64,000 nucleotides of DNA from Lachancea dasiensis. Lineage: Eukaryota > Ascomycota > Saccharomycetes > Saccharomycetales > Saccharomycetaceae. The position numbers and the translations under genes were made by a program. The notes beneath the pieces were generated by a model that worked only from the letters and a program-made list of their open reading frames with translations, was not told where the DNA came from and ran no database searches. The number at the start of each line of letters is the position of its first letter. The stretch's first letter is position 1. Where the stretch lies: NCBI GenBank assembly GCA_900074725.1, contig LT598454.1:316854-380853 (forward strand), read 5' to 3'. Shown one piece after another: positions 38,322 through 48,296 of this stretch.

Positions 38322-40265
38322 ATGCAGTTGTCCTGGAAAGATATCCCATCCGTGGCCACATCCAATGACCTGTTGGACATTGTCCTGAATAGGACGCAGA
38401 GAAAGACGCCCACGGTGATCAGACCCGGCTTCAAAATAACCAGAATCCGTTCGTTCTATATGCGCAAGGTCAAATACACAGCGGAGGGTTTTGAGGAAAA
38501 GTTCGAGGACCTTCTAAAAGGGTTCCCAAACATCAACGATGTGCATCCATTCCACAGAGACTTGATGGACACGCTGTACGAGAAAAATCATTACAAAGTG
38601 TCGCTAGCTGCCGTGTCGCGCGCCAAGACCCTTATCGAGCAAGTTTCGCGCGATTATCTGCGTCTGTTGAAGTTTGGCCAATCGTTGTTCCAATGTAAGC
38701 AGTTGAAGAGGGCTGCCCTTGGTAGAATGGCCACAATTGTCAAGAAGTTGAAGGATCCTTTGGTGTATCTAGAACAGGTGCGTCAGCATTTGGGCAGATT
38801 GCCTTCCATCGACCCCAACACCAGAACCTTGTTGATCTGTGGGTACCCCAATGTAGGAAAATCTTCTTTTTTGCGCTGCATTACCAAAGCCGATGTCGAA
38901 GTCCAACCTTATGCATTCACCACAAAATCCTTGTATGTGGGTCATTTTGACTACAAATACTTGAGATTTCAAGCTATCGACACACCAGGTATTCTGGACA
39001 GACCTACCGAGGAAATGAACAACATCGAAATGCAATCTATCTACGCGATTGCCCACTTGCGTTCTTGCGTGTTGTATTTCATGGATTTGTCTGAACAGTG
39101 TGGTTTCACGATCGAAGCTCAAGTCAAACTGTTCCATTCCATCAAGCCCTTGTTTGCCAATAAATCAGTCATGGTTGTCATGAACAAGACTGACATCATT
39201 GCTCCTCAAGATTTGGACCAGGAACGTGCTGCCATGCTGCAGACTATTGCAGAAATGCCAGGCGTGGAAATGATGACTGCTTCTTGTACTGAGGAAGACA
39301 ATGTCATGGATGTCAGAAATAAGGCTTGTGAAAAGCTTTTGGCTGCTAGAATTGAAAACAAACTCAAATCGACTGCCAGGATCAACAACGTTTTGAACAA
39401 GATCCATGTTGCAACTCCTCAGGCCAGAGACGATGGTGTGGACAGAACTCCGTACATTCCAGATGCAATCAAAAACATGAAGAAATACGACGCTGAAGAC
39501 CCTGAAAGGAGAAAGCTGGCCCGCGAGATCGAGGCCGAAAACGGTGGCGCTGGTGTCTTCAACATCAACTTGAAAGATAAATACTTGCTAGAAGATGACG
39601 AATGGAAGAACGACGTGATGCCAGAACTTTTGGATGGTAAAAACGTTTACGACTTCATGGATCCTGAAATCGCTGCCAAGCTCCAAGCTTTGGAAGAAGA
39701 GGAAGAAAAACTCGAAGCTGAAGGTTTCTACAACTCTGATGAGGAGGAGGAGACCTACGACGGCTTTGCTGCTGAAGACGTGTCCGATATTAAGGACAAG
39801 GCTGCTTGGATCAGGGATAGACAAAAGCAAATGATTATCTCGGCTAGAAATCGCAAAGCTCTAAAGAATCGCGCGGTCATGCCTCGTTCCAAGTTGTCGA
39901 AGTCATACGGCGACATGGAAAAACATATGTCTTCTTTGGGACACGATATGTCTGCTCTTCAAGGTAAGCAAAAGACCGCGGCCCAAAAGAACAGATATGT
40001 TGAAACCGGTGCGGACGTCGTTTTCGGCGGTGCCGAGTCTGCCACTACTTCTTCGAATGGTGGTAAGCTGAGACAATCTGACAGACTGCTGGATGGTGTT
40101 GCCGATGGCTCTATGAGATCCAAGGCCGATAGATTGGCCAAACTTCAGAGAAGAGACAGAAACAGAGATGCAAGACAAGGTGAGTCCGATAGACACTCGA
40201 CCGCTGCTCTGGCTAAACATCTATACAGTGGTAAGCGTGGTGTCGGTAAGACCGATTTCCGCTGA
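38322..40265 (+). CDS. NOG1: Nog1, 60S ribosome biogenesis GTPase
   Basis: Nucleolar OBG/TRAFAC GTPase whose C-terminal tail threads the exit tunnel of pre-60S particles. The 647-residue product equals the S. cerevisiae length. It has a helical N-terminal domain about 1-165, P-loop GYPNVGKSS at 174-182, and G3 DTPG near 220. G4 NKTD lies near 288, an acidic stretch about 440-480 (LEEEEEKLEAEGFYNSDEEEE), and a basic tail ending SGKRGVGKTDFR. It is divergent from SEC62 as YPL093W is from YPL094C. Codon choice is strongly biased, as expected for high expression. Confidence 0.98.
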   Translation: MQLSWKDIPSVATSNDLLDIVLNRTQRKTPTVIRPGFKITRIRSFYMRKVKYTAEGFEEKFEDLLKGFPNINDVHPFHRDLMDTLYEKNHYKVSLAAVSRAKTLIEQVSRDYLRLLKFGQSLFQCKQLKRAALGRMATIVKKLKDPLVYLEQVRQHLGRLPSIDPNTRTLLICGYPNVGKSSFLRCITKADVEVQPYAFTTKSLYVGHFDYKYLRFQAIDTPGILDRPTEEMNNIEMQSIYAIAHLRSCVLYFMDLSEQCGFTIEAQVKLFHSIKPLFANKSVMVVMNKTDIIAPQDLDQERAAMLQTIAEMPGVEMMTASCTEEDNVMDVRNKACEKLLAARIENKLKSTARINNVLNKIHVATPQARDDGVDRTPYIPDAIKNMKKYDAEDPERRKLAREIEAENGGAGVFNINLKDKYLLEDDEWKNDVMPELLDGKNVYDFMDPEIAAKLQALEEEEEKLEAEGFYNSDEEEETYDGFAAEDVSDIKDKAAWIRDRQKQMIISARNRKALKNRAVMPRSKLSKSYGDMEKHMSSLGHDMSALQGKQKTAAQKNRYVETGADVVFGGAESATTSSNGGKLRQSDRLLDGVADGSMRSKADRLAKLQRRDRNRDARQGESDRHSTAALAKHLYSGKRGVGKTDFR

Positions 40266-40597
40266 ACTGGTTTTTTTTGTGTCAGGTTTATCTTTGGAAG
40301 TCTGACATTCCATTTTCCGGGTGGGTAATTTGGTGTGGCATCATCTAAATAACTATGTATACTATTTCGCGGCCTATGTAGCCATAAATGCCATTAAACG
40401 TTAATATGGGTGCCTCTGAGTTTAGTAATTTCACTTGGTTATAATAACTTAAAGCTAGCGTCACAAAAATAACTTTTCCGTAGAAGTAGGCGAAACTAGT
40501 TGCTCCTCTAAATTCTGATGTATATAAGCGCAACTGAACTTAAACACTACTATGTCAAACTTTCAGTCTCGCAAAATTCGCTATACATCATTACCTT
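40266..40597. other. Intergenic region NOG1-DTR1 (DTR1 promoter)
   Basis: About 330 bp. It contains a middle sporulation element at 40460-40468 and a TATATAA sequence near 40520, both upstream of the DTR1 ATG. Confidence 0.6.
40460..40468 (+). promoter_or_regulatory. Middle sporulation element (Ndt80 site) of DTR1
   Basis: GTCACAAAA matches the MSE consensus gNCRCAAAW at every position, about 130 bp before the ATG, and a TATATAA lies between. DTR1 in S. cerevisiae is a mid-late sporulation gene. Confidence 0.65.
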
Positions 40598-42301
40598 ATG
40601 ACCTTTCAAAACTCTCAAGAGTCTTTCGACTCTACGGCTGAGCAGAATGTAACTAGAAGCATACAAAGGACAAAATGCATAGATGCACAAATTGGTTCTG
40701 AAGATGAGCAAATATGCCCACCCATCATTCGTAATAACTTAGAGAATGGCAAATTTCCAATGACGTCGCCAGGTGTCAAACAATCTGATGATCCATCGAA
40801 CCTCACAAGGGACGCAACTCTCGATGAGGTCAAAACTCCACCGTTCGCCACAAACAGCAGAGCGTGTGATAAAGAAGAGGATGAGCCTCCTTACACCGCA
40901 TTTTCCCATCGTCAAGTTATACTAATGTTTGTTATCATCGTTTATATTGGATTTTTAGGCCCCCTCGCTGGAAATATCTATATTCCAGCTTTGCCCATAT
41001 TGCAAAACGTGTTTGGATTGTCGGCCACTGCCATAAATGCAACGGTGTCGGTATTTATGGCCGTCTTTGCAGTAGGGCCCTTATTCTGGGCAAGTTTCGC
41101 GGACTTTGGTGGTCGAAAATTACTTTACATGATCTCTTTACTGTTGACTGTGGTGGTCAATATCCTCCTGGCATCGGTACCCGTTAATGTTGGCGCATTG
41201 TTTTTCTTGCGCACCATGCAAGCCTTCGCATCTAGTTCTGTCATGGCTCTGGGGGCAGGCACTGTTAGTGACATCAATCCACCCAAAGGGAGAGGAAAAG
41301 CGATCGCTTACTTCATGCTGGGACCTAATATGGGTCCAATCCTAGCACCCATTATCGCTGGTCTAATCTTGATGCATGGTTCTCAGTGGAGATGGTTATT
41401 CGGCCTTACGTGTATCTTGTCCGGAGTTGGTCTGATTGCCGTGATAGTTTTTTTACCGGAGACTCTACGTTGTATCGTTGGGAATGGCGATTCTAGGTGG
41501 AGCCAGGATAACGGGGAGACATCGAAAACGCTGATAAAAGGGTTCACAAAGGCCGGTTTTAGAATCTGCAGCGACATAGGTTTCTTGAAGCCTGTGAGTC
41601 CATCGCCAAAATTTCAGCAGTTGTATCCAAGGCCACCGAAGCCGAGCTTGACTGTTTATTGGGACCTCATATTATTCCCTCCTGTTTTTCTATGCTCAAT
41701 CACCACCGCTATATTGTTTGCGACATATTATGCATTCAGCGTGACACTTTCGCATTTCCTGCGTGAGATGTATCATTTGACTAATTTGCAAATTGGCGCA
41801 TGCTATGTGTGCCCTGGTGTGGCTCTCCTCTTAGGTTCGGTAACCGGTGGCCACCTGTCCGATTTCTTTCGCTCAGAATGGATACGCCGACACCCGGGAC
41901 AAAAGTTCCCTAACGAGAAGCGACTACTACTACAGCTCTGGGGGTTACTTCTCAACATCTGCGGGTGTATCGGCTACGGCTGGAGCATATACTTCAAACA
42001 CCATTTGGCAGTCGTCCTAGTGTTCTCATTTTTCACCGCTTTTGGGATGACCTGGTTTTCTAACACTAGTATGACTTATCTGACTGAATGTATTCCAAAA
42101 AGAGCTGCAGGCACTGTAGCAGTGAGCAGCTTTTTCAGAAACTTGGCCGCTGGAATAAGTTCTGTGGTAATTATGAAACTTTGTGACAAAATGGGTGCAG
42201 GGTGGTGCTTTACAGGGTTGGCATTTTGTGACCTTGCCTCGACGGCAGGGATCGTCTACCTAATCTCCAATAGATCGAAATGGAGGCCAGATGCGCATTA
42301 G
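40598..42301 (+). CDS. DTR1: Bisformyl-dityrosine transporter Dtr1
   Basis: DHA1-type MFS exporter in the prospore membrane that sends bisformyl-dityrosine to the outer spore wall. The 567-residue product (572 in S. cerevisiae) has a hydrophilic N-terminus of about 100 residues and 12 membrane spans. It closely follows yeast Dtr1 in IGFLGPLAGNIYIPALPILQ, SATAINATVSVFMAVFAVGPLFW, SVMALGAGTVSDINPPKGRGKAIAYF, LPETLRCIVGNGD and TSMTYLTECIPKRAAGTVAVSSFFRN. Order matches YBR180W, between the sister-track genes NOG1 and SSU1. It implies dityrosine-bearing ascospores, which is inference. Confidence 0.93.
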   Translation: MTFQNSQESFDSTAEQNVTRSIQRTKCIDAQIGSEDEQICPPIIRNNLENGKFPMTSPGVKQSDDPSNLTRDATLDEVKTPPFATNSRACDKEEDEPPYTAFSHRQVILMFVIIVYIGFLGPLAGNIYIPALPILQNVFGLSATAINATVSVFMAVFAVGPLFWASFADFGGRKLLYMISLLLTVVVNILLASVPVNVGALFFLRTMQAFASSSVMALGAGTVSDINPPKGRGKAIAYFMLGPNMGPILAPIIAGLILMHGSQWRWLFGLTCILSGVGLIAVIVFLPETLRCIVGNGDSRWSQDNGETSKTLIKGFTKAGFRICSDIGFLKPVSPSPKFQQLYPRPPKPSLTVYWDLILFPPVFLCSITTAILFATYYAFSVTLSHFLREMYHLTNLQIGACYVCPGVALLLGSVTGGHLSDFFRSEWIRRHPGQKFPNEKRLLLQLWGLLLNICGCIGYGWSIYFKHHLAVVLVFSFFTAFGMTWFSNTSMTYLTECIPKRAAGTVAVSSFFRNLAAGISSVVIMKLCDKMGAGWCFTGLAFCDLASTAGIVYLISNRSKWRPDAH

Positions 42302-42922
42302 ATTGTGTGAGTTGCAGTGCGAGGAACATTTAACGATATTTGCCAATACGCTTACAGGAATCAGTTCTTTCTATAGTCCGTATGTATACCTTACTGAAAA
42401 ACCTTTGAGTGCGCAACTTGCTAGCGGCCAAACAGGAAGCACGATCAGGAAGCCTTTTCAAACCATTGGACTTAGCAACTGATGGTAGGAACCCACGGGA
42501 GCTCAAAATCAATACAGACTGTCGTAAAGCGACGACAAAAAATAAAGGCCTAATCGCCTGCAAAAGAAACTCGATCTAACAGAAGTTTGCTAACATTCTA
42601 TTGAGTTTTCTATCATTCAAAGGTAATCTTGCTTGTCATATTGAAGTAGAGGACTCATGTCAAACTCAATTCGAGCATTAGTGTAATTACATGCAATTTT
42701 ATGATAGGATGCTCATCTGAAAATGTTGATGAGATGAATATGTACACCCACCAAATATCTAATGATGAGTAACACGACCAAGGCTAAAACGAAGCCAATC
42801 AGCTGCTAGCTCTGTGGAGTGTATAAATATTGTAGAACCTAGACATTAGGCTCTAAACAAGATATCTATCGTTTCACTAGGCATTTACATGAATACGAGA
42901 GCCAGTTGCTGAGAACAAGTTA
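42302..42922. other. Intergenic region DTR1-SSU1 (SSU1 promoter)
   Basis: About 620 bp. It holds CTATCATT (42610-42617), CTATCATA on the minus strand (42699-42706) and CTATCGTTTC (42866-42875), similar to the CTATCA-type site of Fzf1, the activator of SSU1. There is no ORF of note. Confidence 0.5.
42610..42617 (+). promoter_or_regulatory. Possible Fzf1 site upstream of SSU1
   Basis: CTATCATT fits the core of the Fzf1 response sequence known from SSU1 and nitrosative-stress genes. Two weaker relatives lie nearer the start. An 8-bp match alone is weak; the known Fzf1-SSU1 link makes it plausible. Confidence 0.4.
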
Positions 42923-44227
42923 ATGACGGACGAAAAACTCGATGACAGGAAACGCAAATCCCTGGATAGCTTCAGCCCATTTTGGTATATATCCGTAATG
43001 GGTACAGGTATTTCGTCAGCACTTCTACATTCATTTCCATATGAGGCCCGTTGGCTCCGAAATTGCTCATATATCATGTTCACTTTGGCATGTCTATTGT
43101 TGCTTTCCATAATGGCCGTGCTAATAGGCAACATTATTTGGAGAGCGCGGCAAAAGTCTCTCCGTGGCTTCGCGAGGAGATATTTTTTTGACAATTCGCA
43201 GAACGTTTTCTGGGGTACGTTGCCGATGGGATGGTCAACAATCGTCAATTATATATTTCTGCTGGCTGATAACGAACTTCAGGGCAAACAAGTTGCTAAC
43301 CGTATGGTAATTTTGGTATATGTTTTGTGGTGGATCAGTGTGCTCCTGGCGCTTGGAACTGCCTGGGGTATTACTTTTTGTATATGGGACAAGCAAAATC
43401 GGTTCTGGGACCTCAGTGTGGCCGATCCCCACAACAAAGCTCTACGGCAAGATTTGCAGGTCACGATTCTTCTTCCGGTCATTCCACTGGTAGTTACGAG
43501 TTCCAGTAGTGGGACGTTCACCATGTCTCGGTTATTTGTGGAAAACACAACTCGCAACGTCCAGCTTCTTACGCTCTGTGTAACGGGATTAATTTACTTC
43601 AATGCACTCTTCTTTGTGAGCTTGATCATGAGCACTTACATTTGGCACCTTTACGTCAATAAGCTGCCGCGGCAGCGTAAAGTTTTTACGTTGTTTTTGC
43701 TCGTGGGACCTATGGGCCAAGGTGCTTTTGGAAGTCTACTATTCAGTAATAACCTCAAAACCTACATCGAAACTTACTATCCGACCTCCTCTGCTGACGG
43801 AGATGCACACATCATAAGTTTGGCTGCTCAATGGTCTGTCAAGCTATTTGGGATTCTTCTGGCCCTGTTCCTCCTCGCCAATGGTATTTTTTTCACATTG
43901 TTGTCCTTTGGTACCATACTTTCATTCTTCTATACACTGCTGCCCTCATACAGAGGACCACGGATAAGCTCTTTCAACAAATCCTGGTGGTCTATGACTT
44001 TCCCTTTGGGGACGATGGCGCTAGGTACTCATGAATTGTATCAGCAATACAACCCTTACGTCCCCATTTCTGCTTTTCGCACTGTGAGTGCTATATTTGC
44101 CTCAATGTGTATCGTGGCGACCATTGTCTGCTTGGTTGGGACCGTTTGGCTCTATTGCGAGCCCTTTTTGAAATTGTTCAGGAAAAGAAAAAGCCCAAAT
44201 GAATCTAGTGATACCTCACTATGCTAA
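42923..44227 (+). CDS. SSU1: Sulfite efflux pump Ssu1
   Basis: Plasma-membrane exporter of free sulfite that gives sulfite resistance; tellurite-resistance/dicarboxylate transporter family. The 434-residue product (458 in S. cerevisiae) has ten predicted membrane spans. Family marks are FSPFWYISVMGTGISSALLHSFPY at the N-terminus, FWGTLPMGWSTIVNYI near 95, ARQKSLRGFARRYF before it, LVGPMGQGAFGSLLFS near 265 and WSMTFPLGTMALGTHEL near 350. It starts at the ATG at 42923. Order matches YPL092W, next to GLR1. Confidence 0.95.
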   Translation: MTDEKLDDRKRKSLDSFSPFWYISVMGTGISSALLHSFPYEARWLRNCSYIMFTLACLLLLSIMAVLIGNIIWRARQKSLRGFARRYFFDNSQNVFWGTLPMGWSTIVNYIFLLADNELQGKQVANRMVILVYVLWWISVLLALGTAWGITFCIWDKQNRFWDLSVADPHNKALRQDLQVTILLPVIPLVVTSSSSGTFTMSRLFVENTTRNVQLLTLCVTGLIYFNALFFVSLIMSTYIWHLYVNKLPRQRKVFTLFLLVGPMGQGAFGSLLFSNNLKTYIETYYPTSSADGDAHIISLAAQWSVKLFGILLALFLLANGIFFTLLSFGTILSFFYTLLPSYRGPRISSFNKSWWSMTFPLGTMALGTHELYQQYNPYVPISAFRTVSAIFASMCIVATIVCLVGTVWLYCEPFLKLFRKRKSPNESSDTSLC

Positions 44228-44797
44228 TTTTACCGCCATTTTGGTTCATCGGCTCCATCACATTGATAAATTGCATTAGGTCGGTAAGTGCATGACATAG
44301 GGCATGGCCCTTTTGTTCTTTTCCGTCCGAGGAGCTACCGACAGGTTTGAATTATTCAACCGAGCTTTGTTGAGCCCCAAAGCACCCCCAATTACAAACT
44401 TAGGGGCAATCCTTGCTACTGAAAGTGAAGCATACAACTCTGCTCATCGACCGGTGCTTGATGGTACTTTTCACAAATTGCAGAGTGGAATTAACCAACA
44501 AGTTTTCAGTCTAACTTCCATTTTACGCCTGGTGCAATAACCTAAAAGCCCTCATCAATGTATTTAACTTGTATTTATAGAGAAAATATATAAACTGAAT
44601 TCAAGGGTGCTGTCGTAAGGACATTCTTGTGTGTTAGGAGGTACGTCTTTTGGCTAATTCTCTAAATGGTCTGTTAGTCCGGTTCCTCGTGACTAGAAGT
44701 CAATATCCAGATCCACACAATTCATGAATGACAAATAACGTAAGTTACCATCTTGAACGCATTTAATGGGCAAGTGTTAAGGCTTTGTACTTATTTT
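44228..44797. other. Intergenic region SSU1-GLR1 (GLR1 promoter)
   Basis: About 570 bp. A 78-codon ATG ORF at 44304-44540 shows no recognisable protein and I leave it out. TGACTAG near 44691 is only similar to a Yap1 site. Confidence 0.5.
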
Positions 44798-46246
44798 ATG
44801 CCCTTGAGCAAGCAAATTGGTAAGCTTATTTCGATCAGAAAGATGTCATCTGGTGTTAAACATTACGATTATCTGGTAATTGGCGGAGGCTCTGGCGGGG
44901 TTGCTTCAAGCAGAAGAGCAGCTTCTTATGGCGCCAAGACGCTGCTAATCGAAGCAAAAGCCATGGGTGGAACCTGTGTGAATGTGGGGTGTGTGCCCAA
45001 AAAAGTTATGTGGTACGCCTCAGACCTAGCTACTCGCTTAGCTCACGCCAATGAATACGGTCTCTTCCAGGAGGCTGATTTGGGTCGTGAAAAATTGACG
45101 TTTAACTGGCCTCAATTCAAGGAGAAAAGAGATGCCTATATTCAGCGCTTAAATGGAATCTACGAACGCAACTTGGCCAAAGAGGGTGTTGATTTTTTGT
45201 ACGGATGGGCCAAGTTCAACTCAGAAGGTCAGGTGGAAGTCACCAAGCATGACAGCACTAAAGAAGTCTTCACTGCTGACCACATCTTAATTGCTACAGG
45301 TGGTACTCCAATCAAACCCGATGGCATTGAGGGCCACGAATTGGGCATTGATTCCGACGACTTCTTCAAACTGGATAAGCAGCCCAAGAAAGTTTTGGTG
45401 TCTGGAGCAGGCTACATTGGAGTTGAACTAGCCGGTGTTTTCCATGGTCTGGGCACGGAAACGCATATGGTTATTAGAGGAGAAACTCTGCTGCGTAAGT
45501 TTGATGAATCCATCCAGAACACCATCACAGACCACTACATCAAGGAAGGTATTCGCATTCACAAGACTGCTAAGGTCGACAAAATTGTGAAAGATGAAAG
45601 CACCGGTAAATTGAACGTTCATTTAGACAATGGCGATTCGCTCAAGGAAGTTGACAGCTTGTTGTGGACTATCGGCCGTAAAACGCTAAGTGGCATTGGT
45701 TGTGACAAGGTGGGCGTTGAGATCAACGACAAGGGACAAGTTATTGTGGATGAATACCAAAATACCACCGCACCTAACATTTACTCTTTAGGTGATGTTG
45801 TTGGTAAGGTCGAATTGACCCCTGTGGCTATCGCCGCCGGGAGGAAGTTGTCCAACAGACTATTTGGTCCCAAAGAGTTTGCCAATCAGAAGCAAGATTA
45901 CGAAAATGTCCCAAGTGTTGTCTTTTCCCATCCAGAAGCTGGTACCATTGGCTTGACAGAACAGGAGGCCGTGGAGAAGTATGGTAAGGAGAACATCAAG
46001 ATTTACAATAGCAAATTCACCGCCATGTACTATGCTATGTTAGAACACAAGTCTCCAACCACTTACAAACTAATTTGCGCCGGCGAAAATGAAAAGGTTG
46101 TAGGATTGCACATTATTGGCGACTCCTCCGCAGAAATTTTACAAGGGTTTGGAGTTGCGGTGAAGATGGGTGCTACGAAGGCTGATTTTGATTCTTGTGT
46201 TGCCATTCACCCAACTAGTGCCGAAGAGCTGGTAACGTTAAGATAA
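44798..46246 (+). CDS. GLR1: Glutathione reductase, mitochondrial and cytosolic forms
   Basis: NADPH-dependent flavoenzyme that reduces GSSG. From the ATG at 44798 it has 482 residues (483 in S. cerevisiae). It shows the FAD site [16 protein letters not shown], redox pair [18 protein letters not shown]-site [17 protein letters not shown], second FAD motif [10 protein letters not shown], and the C-terminal [12 protein letters not shown] with the catalytic histidine and glutamate. Two in-frame starts are visible: 44798, giving the basic leader [15 protein letters not shown], and 44843, giving [11 protein letters not shown] for the cytosolic enzyme. This matches the dual starts of S. cerevisiae GLR1. 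The frame is open upstream to a TTG at 44753. Order matches YPL091W. Confidence 0.97.
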   Translation: MPLSKQIGKLISIRKMSSGVKHYDYLVIGGGSGGVASSRRAASYGAKTLLIEAKAMGGTCVNVGCVPKKVMWYASDLATRLAHANEYGLFQEADLGREKLTFNWPQFKEKRDAYIQRLNGIYERNLAKEGVDFLYGWAKFNSEGQVEVTKHDSTKEVFTADHILIATGGTPIKPDGIEGHELGIDSDDFFKLDKQPKKVLVSGAGYIGVELAGVFHGLGTETHMVIRGETLLRKFDESIQNTITDHYIKEGIRIHKTAKVDKIVKDESTGKLNVHLDNGDSLKEVDSLLWTIGRKTLSGIGCDKVGVEINDKGQVIVDEYQNTTAPNIYSLGDVVGKVELTPVAIAAGRKLSNRLFGPKEFANQKQDYENVPSVVFSHPEAGTIGLTEQEAVEKYGKENIKIYNSKFTAMYYAMLEHKSPTTYKLICAGENEKVVGLHIIGDSSAEILQGFGVAVKMGATKADFDSCVAIHPTSAEELVTLR

Positions 46247-46543
46247 ATAGTTAGTCGAAAACTGCTGAGGTTTCTGGCTTTAAAGAAGCTGTTCTCGGTC
46301 CAACTTAGTTTCCACGATATAGAGGTTACACATTTGTGCAGTAACAATTGAGAAACTGGAGATATAAGTTCACAGTATTTTAAACTATCAAGAAATATAC
46401 ACACCTTTCCGAGATAAGTACATCGTTTATTCTGGTCGGTTTCGAGATAATGGATTTGGCCCCGCTATAAAATGCGCGCAGGTGGAGTTGAAATGGTGGT
46501 TATTAAGAGGAAATTAGATCACATCACGAGATGAAATCTGAAT

Positions 46544-47601
46544 TTAAGCCTTCAAAGAAGAGGCTCTTCTCTTTCTGACCTCAGCCTTTTCGGCCTTTCT
46601 TTCGGACAATCTCTTGGCCAACAATTGAGCGTAGTCAGCAGCAGCTTCTCTTTGGGCTTGAGCGTTCTTGACCTTCAAAGCTCTTTGTTGTCTCTTTCTT
46701 TGCAATCTTTGAGGAGTGACCAATCTTTGGATCTTTGGAGCCTTGGTGTAGGTCTTGTCACCCTTGGTGACTTCTCTTCTGATGACGAAGTCACGGACAT
46801 CGTCTTCCTTGGTCAAACCAAAGAATTTTCTGATGTGGTTGGCTCTCTTAGGACCCAATCTCTTTGGAACAGAGTCGTTGGTTAGACCTTCCAACTCTTG
46901 TTCACCCTTCTTGGTGATGACCAAAGACAAGACAGCCAAATCAGGACCAACGATGGCACCTCTGACGGACTTTCTCTTTCTTTCACCGGTACGTCTTGGT
47001 CTGTAACAAGAGTGACCCTTGGCCAACAACAACTTGACTCTGGTTGGCAACAAAACACCTTGCTTCATTGGGAAACCTTGCTTGTCGTTACCACCGGCAA
47101 TCTTGAAGACGTAACCCTTGAATTCGTCACCAACAGCGTCACCGTCGACTTCTTGGCCGATACGCTTGTCGTAAAAGACACGCACACGGTGCTCGTCGTC
47201 GATTTCGATGCACTTTTGAGTACCGTTGACTGGGTAAGAAATGTTAAACTGAGGAAGAGCAGAAGTTAGTAAAACAGGTATCGAGAGAATGGAAAAAACA
47301 TTGGTAGACACTGTGATGAATCACCACTTGATGGGAGCGCCGGCACACGGCTCGAAAATATTAAGTTATCAACCACTAACAGCCGCTCTTAACATGTAAT
47401 CTCAAGAAGGATTGTACCATGCAGGCAGCACAAATCCCACTTCTTGTCTTTTTCCCATTGGCCATCATTCAAACTTGTATTACGCCTGCGGATCAGCAGT
47501 TTGGTCTCGGAGCTTCTTATATCACCACCATTAAGCAGAGTTCATCGCGCAATACCATTCTTGTAAGCGTTTAACACTTCACGCTACTGACATACCTTCA
47601 T
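46544..47601 (-). CDS. RPS6: 40S ribosomal protein S6 (eS6), one intron
   Basis: Component of the small ribosomal subunit; C-terminal serines are TORC1/Ypk3 targets in yeast. Exon 1 (47601-47596) encodes only Met-Lys. The intron (47595-47249, 347 nt) has GTATGT, the branch sequence TACTAAC at 47271-47265, and CAG. Exon 2 (47248-46544) starts [12 protein letters not shown]. The protein is 236 residues, exactly the family length, with [20 protein letters not shown] and the basic C-terminus [10 protein letters not shown] carrying the phosphorylatable serines. The intron site after the second codon is the same as in S. cerevisiae. Single copy of the RPS6A/RPS6B pair. Codon bias is very strong. 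Confidence 0.98.
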
Positions 47602-48296
47602 CTTGGCTTACTTGTCCTTAGTCTTCTGATAGTATTTCCGAAGTTGTGAATTCAATTGATATTATTCACGATTATTGGTGATTTTCCACTAAGGCAGCGA
47701 ATAATTTTTCCCACCATCGTTGAGCCCAGGCAGAGCATTCGCTGAGGCCAGCTGGTACAACCCACCGCTAGGCAGGCGCTAACGCGTTGTGGTGGTGGTA
47801 CCACCAGGCAGTGTGGCCAGAAGGAGTCCCCTTCCGAATGCGCAAGAGCTAGCACCCGCTAGGCAGGAGGCAATGGACGCCCCGCCTAGCTCGGCGGCAG
47901 TAGGCTGCCGCTAGTTAGGCCGGTTTGCGTACACTTTGGGCGAGTCGCTTTCACGTAGACGGCGCGTGCTCTTGCTTAAGATCAAACCGACTGACTCAGC
48001 GCCATTTTTTCATTTTTCATGGTTTTTGAGACTGCTAGGTGTCTGGGTTCTGGAAGGAAAAACAGTCACATACGTGTAGGGTGAGGTTTGCCTTAAATCA
48101 TGTGACCTGAGTCAGAATATAAACGCTATTTGAATGGCGCCGGATGTATACCTCTCATAGTCCCTGTAAAGGGCGTACTGGGGGCGCGCATATCCCACCA
48201 ATACCTTCATTATCAAATGAGAGTCCCTTAACCTAAAACGACCAAATTACTAAACCCTATGTACAAAAGTGCTATTATTACTCACTGCTTATTCAA
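47602..48296. other. RPS6 upstream region with GC-rich repeats
   Basis: About 700 bp between the RPS6 start and the RLM1 stop (both minus strand). A GC-rich block at 47740-47960 has CCGCTAGGCAGG twice (47765-47776 and 47856-47867) and a third CCGCTAG at 47908-47914. Further upstream are two Gcn4/AP-1 type sites: TGACTCA at 47992-47998 and TGAGTCA at 48108-48114. No coding potential. Confidence 0.6.
47765..47914. repeat. Repeated CCGCTAG motif in GC-rich promoter block
   Basis: The 12-mer CCGCTAGGCAGG occurs exactly at 47765-47776 and 47856-47867, and its first 7 bases recur at 47908-47914. Inverted GCCTAG fragments lie between. The block stands about 165-315 bp before the RPS6 ATG, where ribosomal-protein activator sites are expected, but it does not fit the Rap1 consensus I know. 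Confidence 0.5.

Noticed and set aside
44304-44540. 78-codon ORF between SSU1 and GLR1
   Set aside because: Starts with ATG but has no recognisable motif and lies where the GLR1 promoter must be.
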